NCBI GenBank assembly: GCA_035306065.1
Contig: DATGOL010000030.1
Location: 1-64,000 of the forward strand
Origin: JBBQHX01 sp035306065
GTDB lineage: Bacteria; Gemmatimonadota; Gemmatimonadetes; Gemmatimonadales; Gemmatimonadaceae
Length of the DNA: 64,000 bases
Reading direction: 5' to 3'
Shown in pieces: positions 54,219-62,688 of this stretch. Every line of letters starts with the position of its first letter. The first letter of the stretch is position 1. The notes beneath the pieces are model-generated. The model saw only the letters and a list, made by a program, of their open reading frames with translations, was not told the origin of the DNA and did not search any database. A program made the position numbers and the translations under genes.

Positions 54219-54255
54219 TTGCCTGCCCTGTACCGGTCACGACCGGCAGAGGCAA
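54219..54255. terminator. Compound hairpin after sdhB
   Basis: TTGCCTGCC (54219-54227) pairs with GGC-AG-AGGCAA (54245-54255) with a two-base bulge, and inside it CCGGTC and GACCGG (54233-54238, 54241-54246) form a tight second dyad. It lies 25 bases past the sdhB stop on the - strand. There is no T-run, so it is a likely 3' hairpin rather than a clear intrinsic terminator. Confidence 0.4.
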
Positions 54256-54279
54256 CGGCGCGGACTCGAAACCCGATCT

Positions 54280-55032
54280 CTACTTCGCGGGTCGGGTTGC
54301 CGAAGCGCGAAGGTAATCGCGATTCATGCGCCCGATTACGTCAATGCTGATCTCCTTTGGGCAGGCTTCCTGACACTCGCCGAACAGAGTGCAGCCACCG
54401 AAGCCTTCCGAATCCATCTGCTCGACCATGGAAATCGCCCGGCGATCGCGCTCAGGCTGCCCCTGCGGCAGGAGTCCCAGGTGCGTGATCTTCGCGCCCG
54501 TAAAGAGCGATGCCGAACCGTTAGGGCACGCTGCCACGCACGCACCGCACCCAATGCAGGCAGCGGCGTCCATTGACGTATCAACGTTGGGCTTCGAGAT
54601 CGGCACGGCGTTCGCGTCAGGCGCGTTGCCGGTCTGGACGGAAACGTAGCCGCCAGACGCGATGATCCGGTCCAGTGACGAGCGATCCACCGCCAGATCA
54701 CGAAGCACCGGGAACGCCGTAGCGCGCCAGGGCTCGATGTGTATCTGGTCGCCATCCTTGAAGCTGCGCATGTGCAGCTGGCAGGTGGCGGTACCGCGAG
54801 AAGGACCGTGAGGCACGCCATTGATCATCATGCCGCAGGATCCGCAAATGCCTTCCCGGCAATCATGGTCGAATGCTATCGGGCGCTTCCCTTCCTCCGT
54901 CAGGCGCTCGTTTACCACGTCGAGCATCTCGAGGAAGGACATGTCGGGACTCACGTCCCGCGCAACATAAGTCTCCATGCGCCCGGGCGAATCGGGCCCA
55001 TCCTGTCGCCACACGTGCAGAGTGAGATTCAT
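54280..55032 (-). CDS. sdhB: Succinate dehydrogenase iron-sulfur subunit
   Basis: 250 residues with three iron-sulfur sites: 2Fe-2S DCREGICGSCGMM, 4Fe-4S CIGCGACVAACPNGSA and 3Fe-4S CTLFGECQEACPKEI. The NGSASLFTGAKI stretch after the 4Fe-4S site is typical of the B-type enzymes that use a single large cytochrome b subunit. The ATG at 55032 overlaps sdhA by one base. Confidence 0.97.
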   Translation of the reverse strand: MNLTLHVWRQDGPDSPGRMETYVARDVSPDMSFLEMLDVVNERLTEEGKRPIAFDHDCREGICGSCGMMINGVPHGPSRGTATCQLHMRSFKDGDQIHIEPWRATAFPVLRDLAVDRSSLDRIIASGGYVSVQTGNAPDANAVPISKPNVDTSMDAAACIGCGACVAACPNGSASLFTGAKITHLGLLPQGQPERDRRAISMVEQMDSEGFGGCTLFGECQEACPKEISIDVIGRMNRDYLRASATRPAK

Positions 55033-56945
55033 CACTTGTAACTCCGGATGCTGGGCTGCACTCGCTCGAACTCGAGTGGCTCCTTGTGCATTATGGGCGC
55101 CTTGCCTTCACCAGCGTACTCCCATGCCGCCACGTAGCTGAACTTGTCATCGTGCCGCAGTGCTTCGCCTTCGGGCGTCTGGTGCTCCTCACGGAAGTGG
55201 CCGCCACACGACTCCTCACGGTGCAGCGCATCGATGCACATGAGTTCCGCGAGCTCCAGGTAATCCGCCACACGAGCAGCGTGCTCGAGTGACTGGTTGA
55301 GCTCCGCACCCTCGCCAGGCACCAGCACGTTCTGCCAGAACTCCTCGCGAATGGCCGGAATGCGATCGATTGCAGCCTGCAGCCCCGAAGCAGTTCGGGC
55401 CATGCCGCAGTTCTCCCACATGAGTGAACCGAGCTCGCGGTGGAACGACGTTACCGTTCGCTTGCCGTTGATGGAAAGGAGGCGCTTGGTCATGTTCGCC
55501 ACACCTTCCACCGCCGCACGGACCTCGGGATGATCCTCACTAACCGGCTGCGGTTTGGCAGACGCGATGTAGTCGCCGATAGTGAGCGGCAGAATGAAGT
55601 ATCCGTCTGCCAGCCCCTGCATCAGCGCACTTGCTCCAAGCCTGTTCGCGCCGTGATCGGAGAAGTTCGCCTCACCACCCACGTGCAATCCGGGTATCGT
55701 ACTCATCAGGTTGTAGTCAACCCAGAGCCCGCCCATCGTGTAGTGCACCGCCGGGTAGATGCGCATCGGTACCTCGTACGGATTTTCGTCCGTGATGCGC
55801 TCGTACATCTCGAACAGGTTCCCGTAGCGCTCCTCGATCTTCTCTCGGCCCAGACGCTGGATAGCATCGCGGAAATCGAGGTACACTCCCAGCCCCGTTT
55901 CGCCAACTCCGCGGCCTTCGTCACATACCATCTTGGCGGCACGTGAGGCGATGTCTCGCGGGGACAGGTTGCCGAAGCTCGGATAGCGACGCTCCAGATA
56001 GTAGTCGCGCTCGTCGTCCGGAATCTGCGATGGCGGACGCTTGTCGCCCACCTTCTTCGGAACCCATACGCGGCCGTCGTTACGCAGCGACTCCGACATG
56101 AGCGTGAGCTTGGACTGATAGTCGCCGCTCTGCGGGATGCACGTTGGATGGATCTGCGTGAAACAGGGATTGGCGAATGCCGCGCCACGCTTGTGCGCAC
56201 GCCAGATCGCGGAAGCGTTGGACCCCTTGGCGTTCGTTGACAGATAGAAGACGTTGCCGTAGCCGCCCGTGGCAAGGATCACGGCGTCTCCGAGCATCGG
56301 GTAAATGCGCCCTGTCACGAGGTCGCGGGCAACCACTCCGCGCGCGACACCGTCCACGACAATGAGGTCACGCATCTCGGTGCGCGGGTACATTGTCACC
56401 GTGCCCTTCTGAATCTCCTTCTCGAGCGCCTGGTAGCAGCCGAGCAAGAGCTGCTGTCCCGTTTGCCCGCGAGCATAGAAGGTGCGCGAAACCTGTGCGC
56501 CGCCGAAGGAACGGTTTGCCAGAAGGCCGCCGTATTCACGCGCGAATGGAACTCCCTGCGCCACACACTGATCGATGATGTTCAGGCTGATTTCCGCCAG
56601 CCTGTACACATTCGCCTCACGAGCGCGGAAGTCGCCACCCTTGATGGTGTCGTAGAAAAGACGGAAAACACTGTCTCCGTCGTTCTGGTAGTTCTTTGCT
56701 GCGTTTATTCCACCCTGCGCGGCAATCGAGTGGGCACGGCGCGGCGAGTCCTGAAAGCACAGGCAGGACACCTCGTACCCCAGCTCCGCGAGCGACGCGG
56801 CTGCGGCACCGCCGGCCAGGCCGGAACCGACCACGATCACGTGGGATTTCCGCTTGTTGGCCGGGTTCACAAGCTTCATGTCGAAGCGATGCTTGTCCCA
56901 GCTCTGCTCCAGCGGACCGGAAGGAATGCGTGCGTTTAGCTCCAT
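55032..56945 (-). CDS. sdhA: Succinate dehydrogenase flavoprotein subunit
   Basis: About 637 residues. FAD binding at VVGSGLAGGAAAA (near 39-50), covalent flavin His72 in AHSIAAQGGINAAK, substrate residues in HPTCIPQSG and GGEANFSDHGANRLGASAL. It oxidises succinate to fumarate. Start: the ATG at 56945 has GGTGAG 8 bases before it; a TTG at 56960 is also in frame. Gap to sdhC is 15 bases. Confidence 0.97.
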   Translation of the reverse strand: MELNARIPSGPLEQSWDKHRFDMKLVNPANKRKSHVIVVGSGLAGGAAAASLAELGYEVSCLCFQDSPRRAHSIAAQGGINAAKNYQNDGDSVFRLFYDTIKGGDFRAREANVYRLAEISLNIIDQCVAQGVPFAREYGGLLANRSFGGAQVSRTFYARGQTGQQLLLGCYQALEKEIQKGTVTMYPRTEMRDLIVVDGVARGVVARDLVTGRIYPMLGDAVILATGGYGNVFYLSTNAKGSNASAIWRAHKRGAAFANPCFTQIHPTCIPQSGDYQSKLTLMSESLRNDGRVWVPKKVGDKRPPSQIPDDERDYYLERRYPSFGNLSPRDIASRAAKMVCDEGRGVGETGLGVYLDFRDAIQRLGREKIEERYGNLFEMYERITDENPYEVPMRIYPAVHYTMGGLWVDYNLMSTIPGLHVGGEANFSDHGANRLGASALMQGLADGYFILPLTIGDYIASAKPQPVSEDHPEVRAAVEGVANMTKRLLSINGKRTVTSFHRELGSLMWENCGMARTASGLQAAIDRIPAIREEFWQNVLVPGEGAELNQSLEHAARVADYLELAELMCIDALHREESCGGHFREEHQTPEGEALRHDDKFSYVAAWEYAGEGKAPIMHKEPLEFERVQPSIRSYK

Positions 56946-56960
56946 AATGCTACTCACCAA

Positions 56961-57623
56961 TCAGGCTATAATGCCGAACAGGATCGCCAGCGGCACCGCG
57001 GAAAATCCGAGTGCAAGCACGATGGCGATAATGGTGGGCAGGCGGCGTTGCAGCGGATGTGCACTTGCCCTGAATACGCCGAGCGTTCGCATGGAAGCCC
57101 AGGCGCCGTGGTACAGATGCAACCCGAGGAACAACATTGCCACCAGGTAAAAGGCAACGATCAGCGGGTTCGAAAACGCAGTCGTGAGGTTGTGGAACGG
57201 CCTCAGGTGCACGAACTGCGGATGCACGGTGCCAACCGTGAAGTGCAGGATGTGAAATACGAGCCACACGAGGAGGAACACGCCGCCAATGCGTATGGTG
57301 CGCGAAGCCCAGGTCGATACCTGGGGATCAACCTTCTCGTATCCGCGGCCGCGTGCAGTCTGCTTGCGTCGGGTCAGCTGGAACGCTGCCACCACGTGCA
57401 GGATCACAGCCAGCAGCAGCACGGCCCGAATGGCCCAGAGGGCCGCGCCTCCACCAATCTCCCGCAGTGAAGCGGCGTACGAATCAATCGCCTCCTGCCC
57501 CTGAAAGGCCAGGAGATTTCCCGACATATGGCCGATTACGAAGCCGATCCCAATCAGGCCGGTAACAGCCATTACCGCCTTCTTGCCTATCGTGCTTCTC
57601 CAGAGCGACATCACCCAGTTCAT
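56961..57623 (-). CDS. sdhC: Succinate dehydrogenase cytochrome b558-type anchor
   Basis: 220 residues with five hydrophobic helices. The b558 family form is seen in SLWRSTIGKKAVMAVTG, GHMSGNLLAF (a haem-ligand His), LHVVAAFQLTRR and LHLYHGAWASMRT. Because one anchor does the job of SdhC and SdhD, no sdhD follows. The ATG at 57623 has GAGG about 9 bases upstream. The frame opens further to 57671. Confidence 0.93.
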   Translation of the reverse strand: MNWVMSLWRSTIGKKAVMAVTGLIGIGFVIGHMSGNLLAFQGQEAIDSYAASLREIGGGAALWAIRAVLLLAVILHVVAAFQLTRRKQTARGRGYEKVDPQVSTWASRTIRIGGVFLLVWLVFHILHFTVGTVHPQFVHLRPFHNLTTAFSNPLIVAFYLVAMLFLGLHLYHGAWASMRTLGVFRASAHPLQRRLPTIIAIVLALGFSAVPLAILFGIIA

Positions 57624-57737
57624 GTTGAGGCCTCGTGAAGCTGTCGTTGCCGGCGCAGGTACGACGTGCACCCCGCTGCCCCGCGATAAGTCTGCAGGGA
57701 AGCAGCGTCACACATGCATTCCCACCGTCTTGCCACC

Positions 57738-57754
57738 TTCCGCTCCTGGCGGAA
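57738..57754. terminator. Hairpin between mdh and sdhC
   Basis: TTCCGC (57738-57743) and GCGGAA (57749-57754) form a stem with loop TCCTG. It lies 24 bases past the mdh stop on the - strand within the 154-bp gap before sdhC. No T-run follows, so termination strength is doubtful. Confidence 0.35.
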
Positions 57755-57777
57755 TACCCTCACGTTCGTGCGATCCA

Positions 57778-58707
57778 TCAACCGGCAAGCGCGCGCATGG
57801 GTTCGCGAACCGCCTCTGCACTCTGTGCCAGGCTCGCCCGCTCCTCCGCAGTCAGTTCAACCTCGATCACCTTCTGCAGTCCGCCCCTGCCAAGCTTGCA
57901 CGGCACACCAAGGAAGATTCCCGACTCGCCGTACTCGCCTTCCAGGTAGGCTGCACACGGAAGGATTCTCCGCTGATCCAGCACGATCGCCTCAACCATC
58001 TGCACAGCTCCCGCAGACGGCGCGTAGAACGCAGAGCCGGTCTTGAGGTGCTTGACGATTTCAGCACCACCGTTCCGCGTGCGATCCACTATCGCGTCCA
58101 GTGTCGTGCGGTCCAGCAGCTGCGTAACGGGAATGCCGCTAACCGCCGTGTAGGAAATGAGCGGCACCATGGTGTCTCCGTGACCTCCCAGTACCATTGC
58201 CTGGATGTCTCGCACGGACACGTCCATCGCCTCGGCCAGGAATGCGCGATACCTCGCAGTGTCCAGCACGCCGGCCATGCCGATTACGCGCTCACGCGGA
58301 AAGCCCGTGGCTTCCTTCGCCACATGGCACATCACGTCGAGCGGGTTGGACACCACGATGACGATCGCGTCAGGCGAGCTGGCACGCACCTGCTCGGATA
58401 CCGACCTCACGATGCCAGCGTTCGTCTTCAGCAGGTCATCACGCGACATGCCCGGCTTGCGCGCAATGCCGGCGGTGATAACCACGATGTCCGAGCCGGC
58501 AGTCTCATCGTATCCGTTGGTACCGGTAACCCGGCTGTCGAAACCTTCAATCGGGGCTGACTGCCACTGGTCCAGTGCCTTCCCCTGCGGAATGCCTTCG
58601 GCAACGTCCACCATTACTACCTGGCGTGCCAGCTCCTTCTCTGCAATTCGCTGAGCGGTGGTTGCGCCAACGTTACCGGCACCAACGACCGTGATCTTGT
58701 TGACCAT
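57778..58707 (-). CDS. mdh: Malate dehydrogenase
   Basis: 309 residues of the LDH-like MDH family. The NAD fold starts KITVVGAGNVGATTA; the substrate loop with two arginines is GIARKPGMSRDDLL, VVSNPLDVM follows, and the catalytic His is in LGGHGDTMVPL. It oxidises malate to oxaloacetate, following Sdh and fumarase in the TCA cycle. The ATG at 58707 was chosen since the family begins here; 23 further codons are open. Sdh and Mdh adjacency fits shared regulation. Confidence 0.96.
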   Translation of the reverse strand: MVNKITVVGAGNVGATTAQRIAEKELARQVVMVDVAEGIPQGKALDQWQSAPIEGFDSRVTGTNGYDETAGSDIVVITAGIARKPGMSRDDLLKTNAGIVRSVSEQVRASSPDAIVIVVSNPLDVMCHVAKEATGFPRERVIGMAGVLDTARYRAFLAEAMDVSVRDIQAMVLGGHGDTMVPLISYTAVSGIPVTQLLDRTTLDAIVDRTRNGGAEIVKHLKTGSAFYAPSAGAVQMVEAIVLDQRRILPCAAYLEGEYGESGIFLGVPCKLGRGGLQKVIEVELTAEERASLAQSAEAVREPMRALAG

Positions 58708-58771
58708 GCCTTCCAAACGGCTAAGGTGAATACTCGCAAGCTCGGTCAAGTTACCCGAGCCATCCGGCCAC

Positions 58772-58800
58772 TGCAACGTACCCTTAAATCATACGTTGCA
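58772..58800. promoter_or_regulatory. 9-bp dyad in the mdh upstream region
   Basis: TGCAACGTA (58772-58780) and TACGTTGCA (58792-58800) are perfect inverted repeats with 11 bases between, A/T-rich in the middle. It lies 64 bases before the mdh ATG and 7 bases after the moaA stop. The arm and spacing suit a dimeric regulator operator. There is no T-run, so a terminator is less likely. Confidence 0.5.
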
Positions 58801-58807
58801 CATAAAG

Positions 58808-59794
58808 TCATCCGCCTACCTGAGACAAGGCACGAAGCCCGCCGGTACGCAGTTGAAGCAACTCATGCTCGAGCGGCTTCTCTGCGAGCGCCTTCCGAAA
58901 CAGCTGCTCCAGCTCCCTGCCCTCCCGCAAAGGCGTTCGAAGGTCAACCTCGTGATCGCCGAACAGGCATGTTCGAAGTCGTCCGTCCGCAGTTAGCCGC
59001 ACCTTGTTGCATGACGCACAGTAACTGTGTGTCATTGGCGTGATCACTCCAATCGTTCCTGCAGCACTCGGCAGACGGTAATAGCGCGCCGGACCATTGC
59101 CGCCCGGGCCAGCGCACTCCTCGAGTTCTCCGTGTGCACGGGAGACAACTCCCAGAACTTCGGAAGACGGCACCACTTCATTCATTCCATCCGCACCCAG
59201 TTCGCCAACCGGCATCAGTTCGATGAATCGAACATGCCACCGCCACGCCAGCGTGAGGCCCGCGAGGTCAGCGATCTCATCATCATTTACCCCGCGCATC
59301 ACCACCACGTTGAGCTTGATGGGAGCGAGCCCCGCTTCCTCCGCAGCCTTCAGTGCATCGAGTGGATCAAAGGCGAGTGATCGCCTCGCAATTGACCGAA
59401 TACGTTCGGCGCGCAGGCTGTCCACACTCATGTTCACCCGGTTCACGCCCGCAGCGCGCAGCGAGTGCGCCATGGAAGGCAGCCTCACCCCGTTCGTGGA
59501 GAGTGCAATGTCCTGGACAGACGGAATGTCCCGGAGCATTCGCACGAGGCTTTCGAGGTCCGGACGAATCGTTGGTTCGCCACCGGTTAGGCGGAGGCTT
59601 CGCAGTCCCAGCGGAGCAAGCTGCCTCACGATCTCCGCTATCTCCTCGTAGCTCAGGATATCCGACTTCGGAAGCCACGGCAGCCCTTCTACAGGCATGC
59701 AGTACCGGCATCGAAAGTTGCAGCGGTCGGTCACCGAGATGCGCAGGTACTCGATGCCTCTGCCGTGCTGGTCGAGAAGGCCGCGCGCATTCAC
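58808..59794 (-). CDS. moaA: GTP 3',8-cyclase
   Basis: A 328-residue radical-SAM enzyme that makes the first intermediate of molybdenum cofactor from GTP. The SAM cluster is CNFRCRYC, followed by LTGGEPTIRPD, and the second cluster lies in CASCNKVRLTADGRLRTCLF. It ends with the conserved GG. The GTG at 59794 gives a four-base GTGA overlap with moaE and has AGGGA before it; an ATG at 59815 (335 residues) is the other option. Confidence 0.93.
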   Translation of the reverse strand: MNARGLLDQHGRGIEYLRISVTDRCNFRCRYCMPVEGLPWLPKSDILSYEEIAEIVRQLAPLGLRSLRLTGGEPTIRPDLESLVRMLRDIPSVQDIALSTNGVRLPSMAHSLRAAGVNRVNMSVDSLRAERIRSIARRSLAFDPLDALKAAEEAGLAPIKLNVVVMRGVNDDEIADLAGLTLAWRWHVRFIELMPVGELGADGMNEVVPSSEVLGVVSRAHGELEECAGPGGNGPARYYRLPSAAGTIGVITPMTHSYCASCNKVRLTADGRLRTCLFGDHEVDLRTPLREGRELEQLFRKALAEKPLEHELLQLRTGGLRALSQVGG

Positions 59795-60216
59795 GCGTCC
59801 CTGCCTGTTGCACATGGCTCAACCCACTCGCTGCTGCCGTCAGCATACGACTCGTGCTTCCAGATCGGCACGCGTTGCTTGATCTCGTCGAGTGTCCATC
59901 GGCACGCCTCAAACGCCGCATCCCTGTGAGCGTGAGCGGCGGCTACCACGATGGAGATCTCTCCCACGGCAAGCTTCCCGCTACGATGCACTGCCTCAAC
60001 GACGGTGGAAAACCGCGTCTCTGCCTCCGCGAGAATCGCAGCAATCTCGAGTTCAGCCATCGCTTCGTAGGCAGAATACTCTAGCTCCACCACGCCTCTG
60101 CCCAGGTGATGATCGCGAACGGTGCCGACGAACAGAACGGTTCCGCCCCGATCGGCACCGGCCACAAGATCCAGTACTCCTGCGGGGTCCAAGGCGGTGG
60201 ACACGATTCGAGCCAT
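59791..60216 (-). CDS. moaE: Molybdopterin synthase catalytic subunit
   Basis: 141 residues: FVGTVRDHHLGRGVVELEYSAYEAMAE, the family core, then VEAVHRSGKLAVGEISIVVAAAHAHRDAAF and the catalytic Lys in VPIWKHE. It inserts sulfur from MoaD into precursor Z. The ATG at 60216 comes two bases after the moaD stop; the longer frame (to 60411) is inside moaD. Confidence 0.95.
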   Translation of the reverse strand: MARIVSTALDPAGVLDLVAGADRGGTVLFVGTVRDHHLGRGVVELEYSAYEAMAELEIAAILAEAETRFSTVVEAVHRSGKLAVGEISIVVAAAHAHRDAAFEACRWTLDEIKQRVPIWKHESYADGSSEWVEPCATGRDA

Positions 60217-60218
60217 GC

Positions 60219-60461
60219 TCAGCCTCCGCCCACCGGCGGTATGACTGCGACCACGTCTCCGGGCTCCAGGCGTCGATCGGCGGGCGCATACCGCTCGTTC
60301 ACTGCCACCATCGGAAACCTCGGCAGGCCGGCCCCTCCCGGGCGAGCGCGAAGCTCGCCGACCACATCCCCCGCGGTGGCACCGGGCTCCAGTTGCAGCG
60401 ACAGGCTGCATTCGCCGAGTGACTCGGCGTAGCTGGCAAAGAGAAGGACTTCTACTGTCAC
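60219..60461 (-). CDS. moaD: Molybdopterin synthase sulfur carrier subunit
   Basis: 80 residues, ubiquitin-like, with the end PPVGGG. The last two glycines would be thiolated. VLLFASYAESLGE begins the fold. It starts with GTG at 60461 and has no purine ribosome site. The cluster moaD-moaE-moaA lacks moaC and moeA, which must be elsewhere. Confidence 0.88.
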   Translation of the reverse strand: MTVEVLLFASYAESLGECSLSLQLEPGATAGDVVGELRARPGGAGLPRFPMVAVNERYAPADRRLEPGDVVAVIPPVGGG

Positions 60462-60529
60462 CGGCGGAGTAGCGAGGGAGGAGTGAAAGTGCTCACACCT
60501 TCAAGATTACCGACCGGCATGAAAAGACG

Positions 60530-60556
60530 CGAGCCGCGCAGCGTGGGCGCGGCTCG
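60530..60556 (-). terminator. Intrinsic terminator of the HU gene
   Basis: CGAGCCGCGC and GCGCGGCTCG (60530-60539, 60547-60556) make a 10-bp stem with a 7-base loop. On the - strand it is followed by CGTCTTTTC. It lies 89 bases after the HU stop and separates that gene from moaD. Confidence 0.65.
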
Positions 60557-60644
60557 TTCTGGTGGTACAGGTCAGCAGGAATCCGGGTTCCCTGCCGGAG
60601 GCGGGCAAGGCGTCGCTCAGGTAGCGGCCCCGAATGGCAGCAGC

Positions 60645-60977
60645 TCAGGGCATTGCGGCGGGCAGATCCGCGTCCTCGTCAACGTCTCCGGCCACCATGG
60701 CGCGGAGCTCCTTTGACGGCTTGAACACTGGCACGGGACGGGCAGACACCTCAACAGGGTCTCCCGTACGCGGATTGCGCGCCATGCGGGTTTTGCGATG
60801 GCGGATCTTGAAGGTGCCGAACCCGCGCACCTCGATATTCTGCTGTTCCTGGAGCGCGTCCTTGATCGCGTCGAGGAAAGCGTCAACGACGCGCGCACAG
60901 TCCTTCTTTGATATCAGCGGTCCGCTCGTGTCGGAAATGGACGCGCTGACACGCTCGACCAGGTCGGCTTTGGTCAT
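60645..60977 (-). CDS. HU/IHF-family DNA-binding protein
   Basis: 110 residues. Helices at the N-terminus (MTKADLVERVSASI), then NIEVRGFGTFKIRHRKTRMARNPRTGDPVEV, the DNA-bending arm signature, and FKPSKELRAMV. The end (GDVDEDADLPAAMP) is an acidic tail about 15 residues longer than plain HU. It has its own promoter and terminator, as suits an abundant nucleoid protein. HU versus IHF subunit cannot be settled. Confidence 0.93.
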   Translation of the reverse strand: MTKADLVERVSASISDTSGPLISKKDCARVVDAFLDAIKDALQEQQNIEVRGFGTFKIRHRKTRMARNPRTGDPVEVSARPVPVFKPSKELRAMVAGDVDEDADLPAAMP

Positions 60978-61025
60978 TGAAATCCTCGGTCTCGGACGCC
61001 GTGATCGGATGACGTTCGCGAGCCG

Positions 61026-61054
61026 AACTTAGAGCCTTAACCGTTGTGTGTCAA
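61026..61054 (-). promoter_or_regulatory. Promoter of the HU gene
   Basis: A perfect -35 TTGACA (61049-61054) and TAAGTT (61026-61031) lie 17 bases apart on the - strand. Start would be near 61019, giving a 42-base leader to the ATG at 60977. Confidence 0.7.
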
Positions 61055-61069
61055 GCGCTTGGACGATTC

Positions 61070-62185
61070 CTACCCGCGCGAGCTAACCGTATCGAGGAAC
61101 TCGGAGAAGTGTCCCTGTGCGTCATGAGGACCCGGTGCACCCTCGGGATGGTACTGCACGCCAAGAACCGGCAGAGTCCGGTGACGCAATCCCTCAACGG
61201 TACCATCGTTCAGGTTCACGTGCGTAACCCTCAGATCGGCGGCCCCGGGAATGCCCGTTTCGCTCCCGCGTACGGCGAACCCGTGGTTCTGCGAAGTGAT
61301 GAGAACCTTGCCGTCATCCAGCGAGCGTACAGGCTGGTTGCCACCCCGATGACCGAACGGAAGCTTTTCGGTTTCGCCGCCGAATGCGAGTGCAAGCAGC
61401 TGGTGCCCGAGGCAGATTCCGAACATCGGTGTACCGGCATCAGCCAGTTTCCGCACGTTCTCCGGAGCGTAGGTAACTGCCGCCGGATCCCCTGGCCCGT
61501 TCGACAGGAACACACCATCCGGCTTGAGCGCGAGAACCTCGTCTGCCGGGGTGTTGGCGGGCACTACGGTAACGCGGCAATCGTGGTTTTCGAAGATACG
61601 CAGAATGTTGCGCTTGATCCCGAAATCGTAGGCCACCACGTGGTGGGAAGCAGCGGAGTCGCCCACCTGGTAGGGCTGCGTGGTGGAGACGACGGAGGCG
61701 AGGTCGCGCCCTTCCATGGGAGGACAGGCATCGAGCGCGAGCAGTGCCTCACGACTTGGCTCTGTGCCCTCGGCAATCACCCCGCGCATCACGCCAGCGG
61801 TGCGCAGGTGACGGGTGAGACGGCGCGTGTCCACCTCGTGCAGCACGGGAACACCCGCGCGCGCGAGCCACTCGTCCAGCCCTTCGTTGGCACGCCAGTT
61901 GGAATACCTGCGGGAAAACTCCCGCACGATCACACCGGCTACCTGCACTGAAGAGGACTCTGGGTCGTCCGGATTCACGCCGTAGTTCCCGACGTGCGGT
62001 ACGGTGAGTACCACGATCTGCCCGCTGTACGAGGGGTCCGTGAAGACCTCCTGGTAGCCGGTCATGTTCGTCGTGAATACAACCTCGGCTACTGTCGGGA
62101 TTTCCGCACCGATCAGTGTGCCGCGAAAAAGGGTTCCGTCCTCTAGGAGGAGGAACCCCTGTCGATCGCCTGACCCCACGCTCAC
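61070..62185 (-). CDS. carA: Carbamoyl-phosphate synthase small subunit
   Basis: 371 residues. The N-terminal part has TTNMTGYQEVFTDPSYSGQIV; the glutaminase part has LSNGPGDPAA, nucleophile in MFGICLGHQLLALAFGG, and the His/Glu pair in GVQYHPEGAPGPHD. It supplies ammonia to CarB, not in this window. The gene overlaps secG by ATGA. Confidence 0.96.
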   Translation of the reverse strand: MSVGSGDRQGFLLLEDGTLFRGTLIGAEIPTVAEVVFTTNMTGYQEVFTDPSYSGQIVVLTVPHVGNYGVNPDDPESSSVQVAGVIVREFSRRYSNWRANEGLDEWLARAGVPVLHEVDTRRLTRHLRTAGVMRGVIAEGTEPSREALLALDACPPMEGRDLASVVSTTQPYQVGDSAASHHVVAYDFGIKRNILRIFENHDCRVTVVPANTPADEVLALKPDGVFLSNGPGDPAAVTYAPENVRKLADAGTPMFGICLGHQLLALAFGGETEKLPFGHRGGNQPVRSLDDGKVLITSQNHGFAVRGSETGIPGAADLRVTHVNLNDGTVEGLRHRTLPVLGVQYHPEGAPGPHDAQGHFSEFLDTVSSRG

Positions 62186-62574
62186 TGTTCGGTGGTAGGG
62201 GGGGGTGCCGGCTGCTCGGCCTCTGGGACCGGCGAGAGAGGCACTACCGGTGCTGCGCCTTCGGCGCCGGTTGGGGCCGGAGCCGTTGGAACCGGAGGCG
62301 GCGCCATTCCCTCATCCAGAATGGACCTGGGAGCGCGTTGCCGTGCGGAGAGCAGCTGCAGGATGAAGGCAAGGAGCAGGAAAATGCCCCCGGCCCACCA
62401 GCTGACGCGGGTGAGCAGCGTGCCGGCCTGCCTGGTTCCAATGAAGGAATCCGATGAGGAACTCGCACCACCGAAGCTTGCAGCCAGGCCGCCGCCCTTT
62501 CCACTCTGGAGAAGGATTGCAGCGCCCAGTATGATGCTGTCGATGACGAGGAGAATCAGAAAGAAAGTGTACAT
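62182..62574 (-). CDS. secG: Protein translocase subunit SecG
   Basis: 130 residues. Two helices (FFLILLVIDSIILGAAILLQ and WAGGIFLLLAFILQLL) flank the SecG core QSGKGGGLAASFGGASSSS..GTRQAGTLLTRV. A Pro/Ala-rich tail of about 45 residues follows, longer than usual. The 3' end carries a run of eight identical bases (see finding). Confidence 0.92.
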   Translation of the reverse strand: MYTFFLILLVIDSIILGAAILLQSGKGGGLAASFGGASSSSDSFIGTRQAGTLLTRVSWWAGGIFLLLAFILQLLSARQRAPRSILDEGMAPPPVPTAPAPTGAEGAAPVVPLSPVPEAEQPAPPPTTEQ

Positions 62575-62608
62575 CGCTGGATCAGGGCCTTAACGAGCGT
62601 ATCCTTGC

Positions 62609-62638
62609 AATATCGCCGATGTCCGGGGCTTCCGTCAA
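62609..62638 (-). promoter_or_regulatory. Possible promoter of secG-carA
   Basis: TTGACG (62633-62638) and GATATT (62609-62614) lie 18 bases apart on the - strand in the 114-bp gap between tpiA and secG. The -10 is a weak match. Confidence 0.35.
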
Positions 62639-62688
62639 CGGCTGCGGACACCGAATGATTGCGCGGCGGGGTCGATGGGTAGGGAGAT

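Noticed and set aside
60462..60529. Molybdenum-cofactor riboswitch before moaD
   Set aside because: Only about 68 bases are free and I see no conserved Moco-RNA stem pattern.
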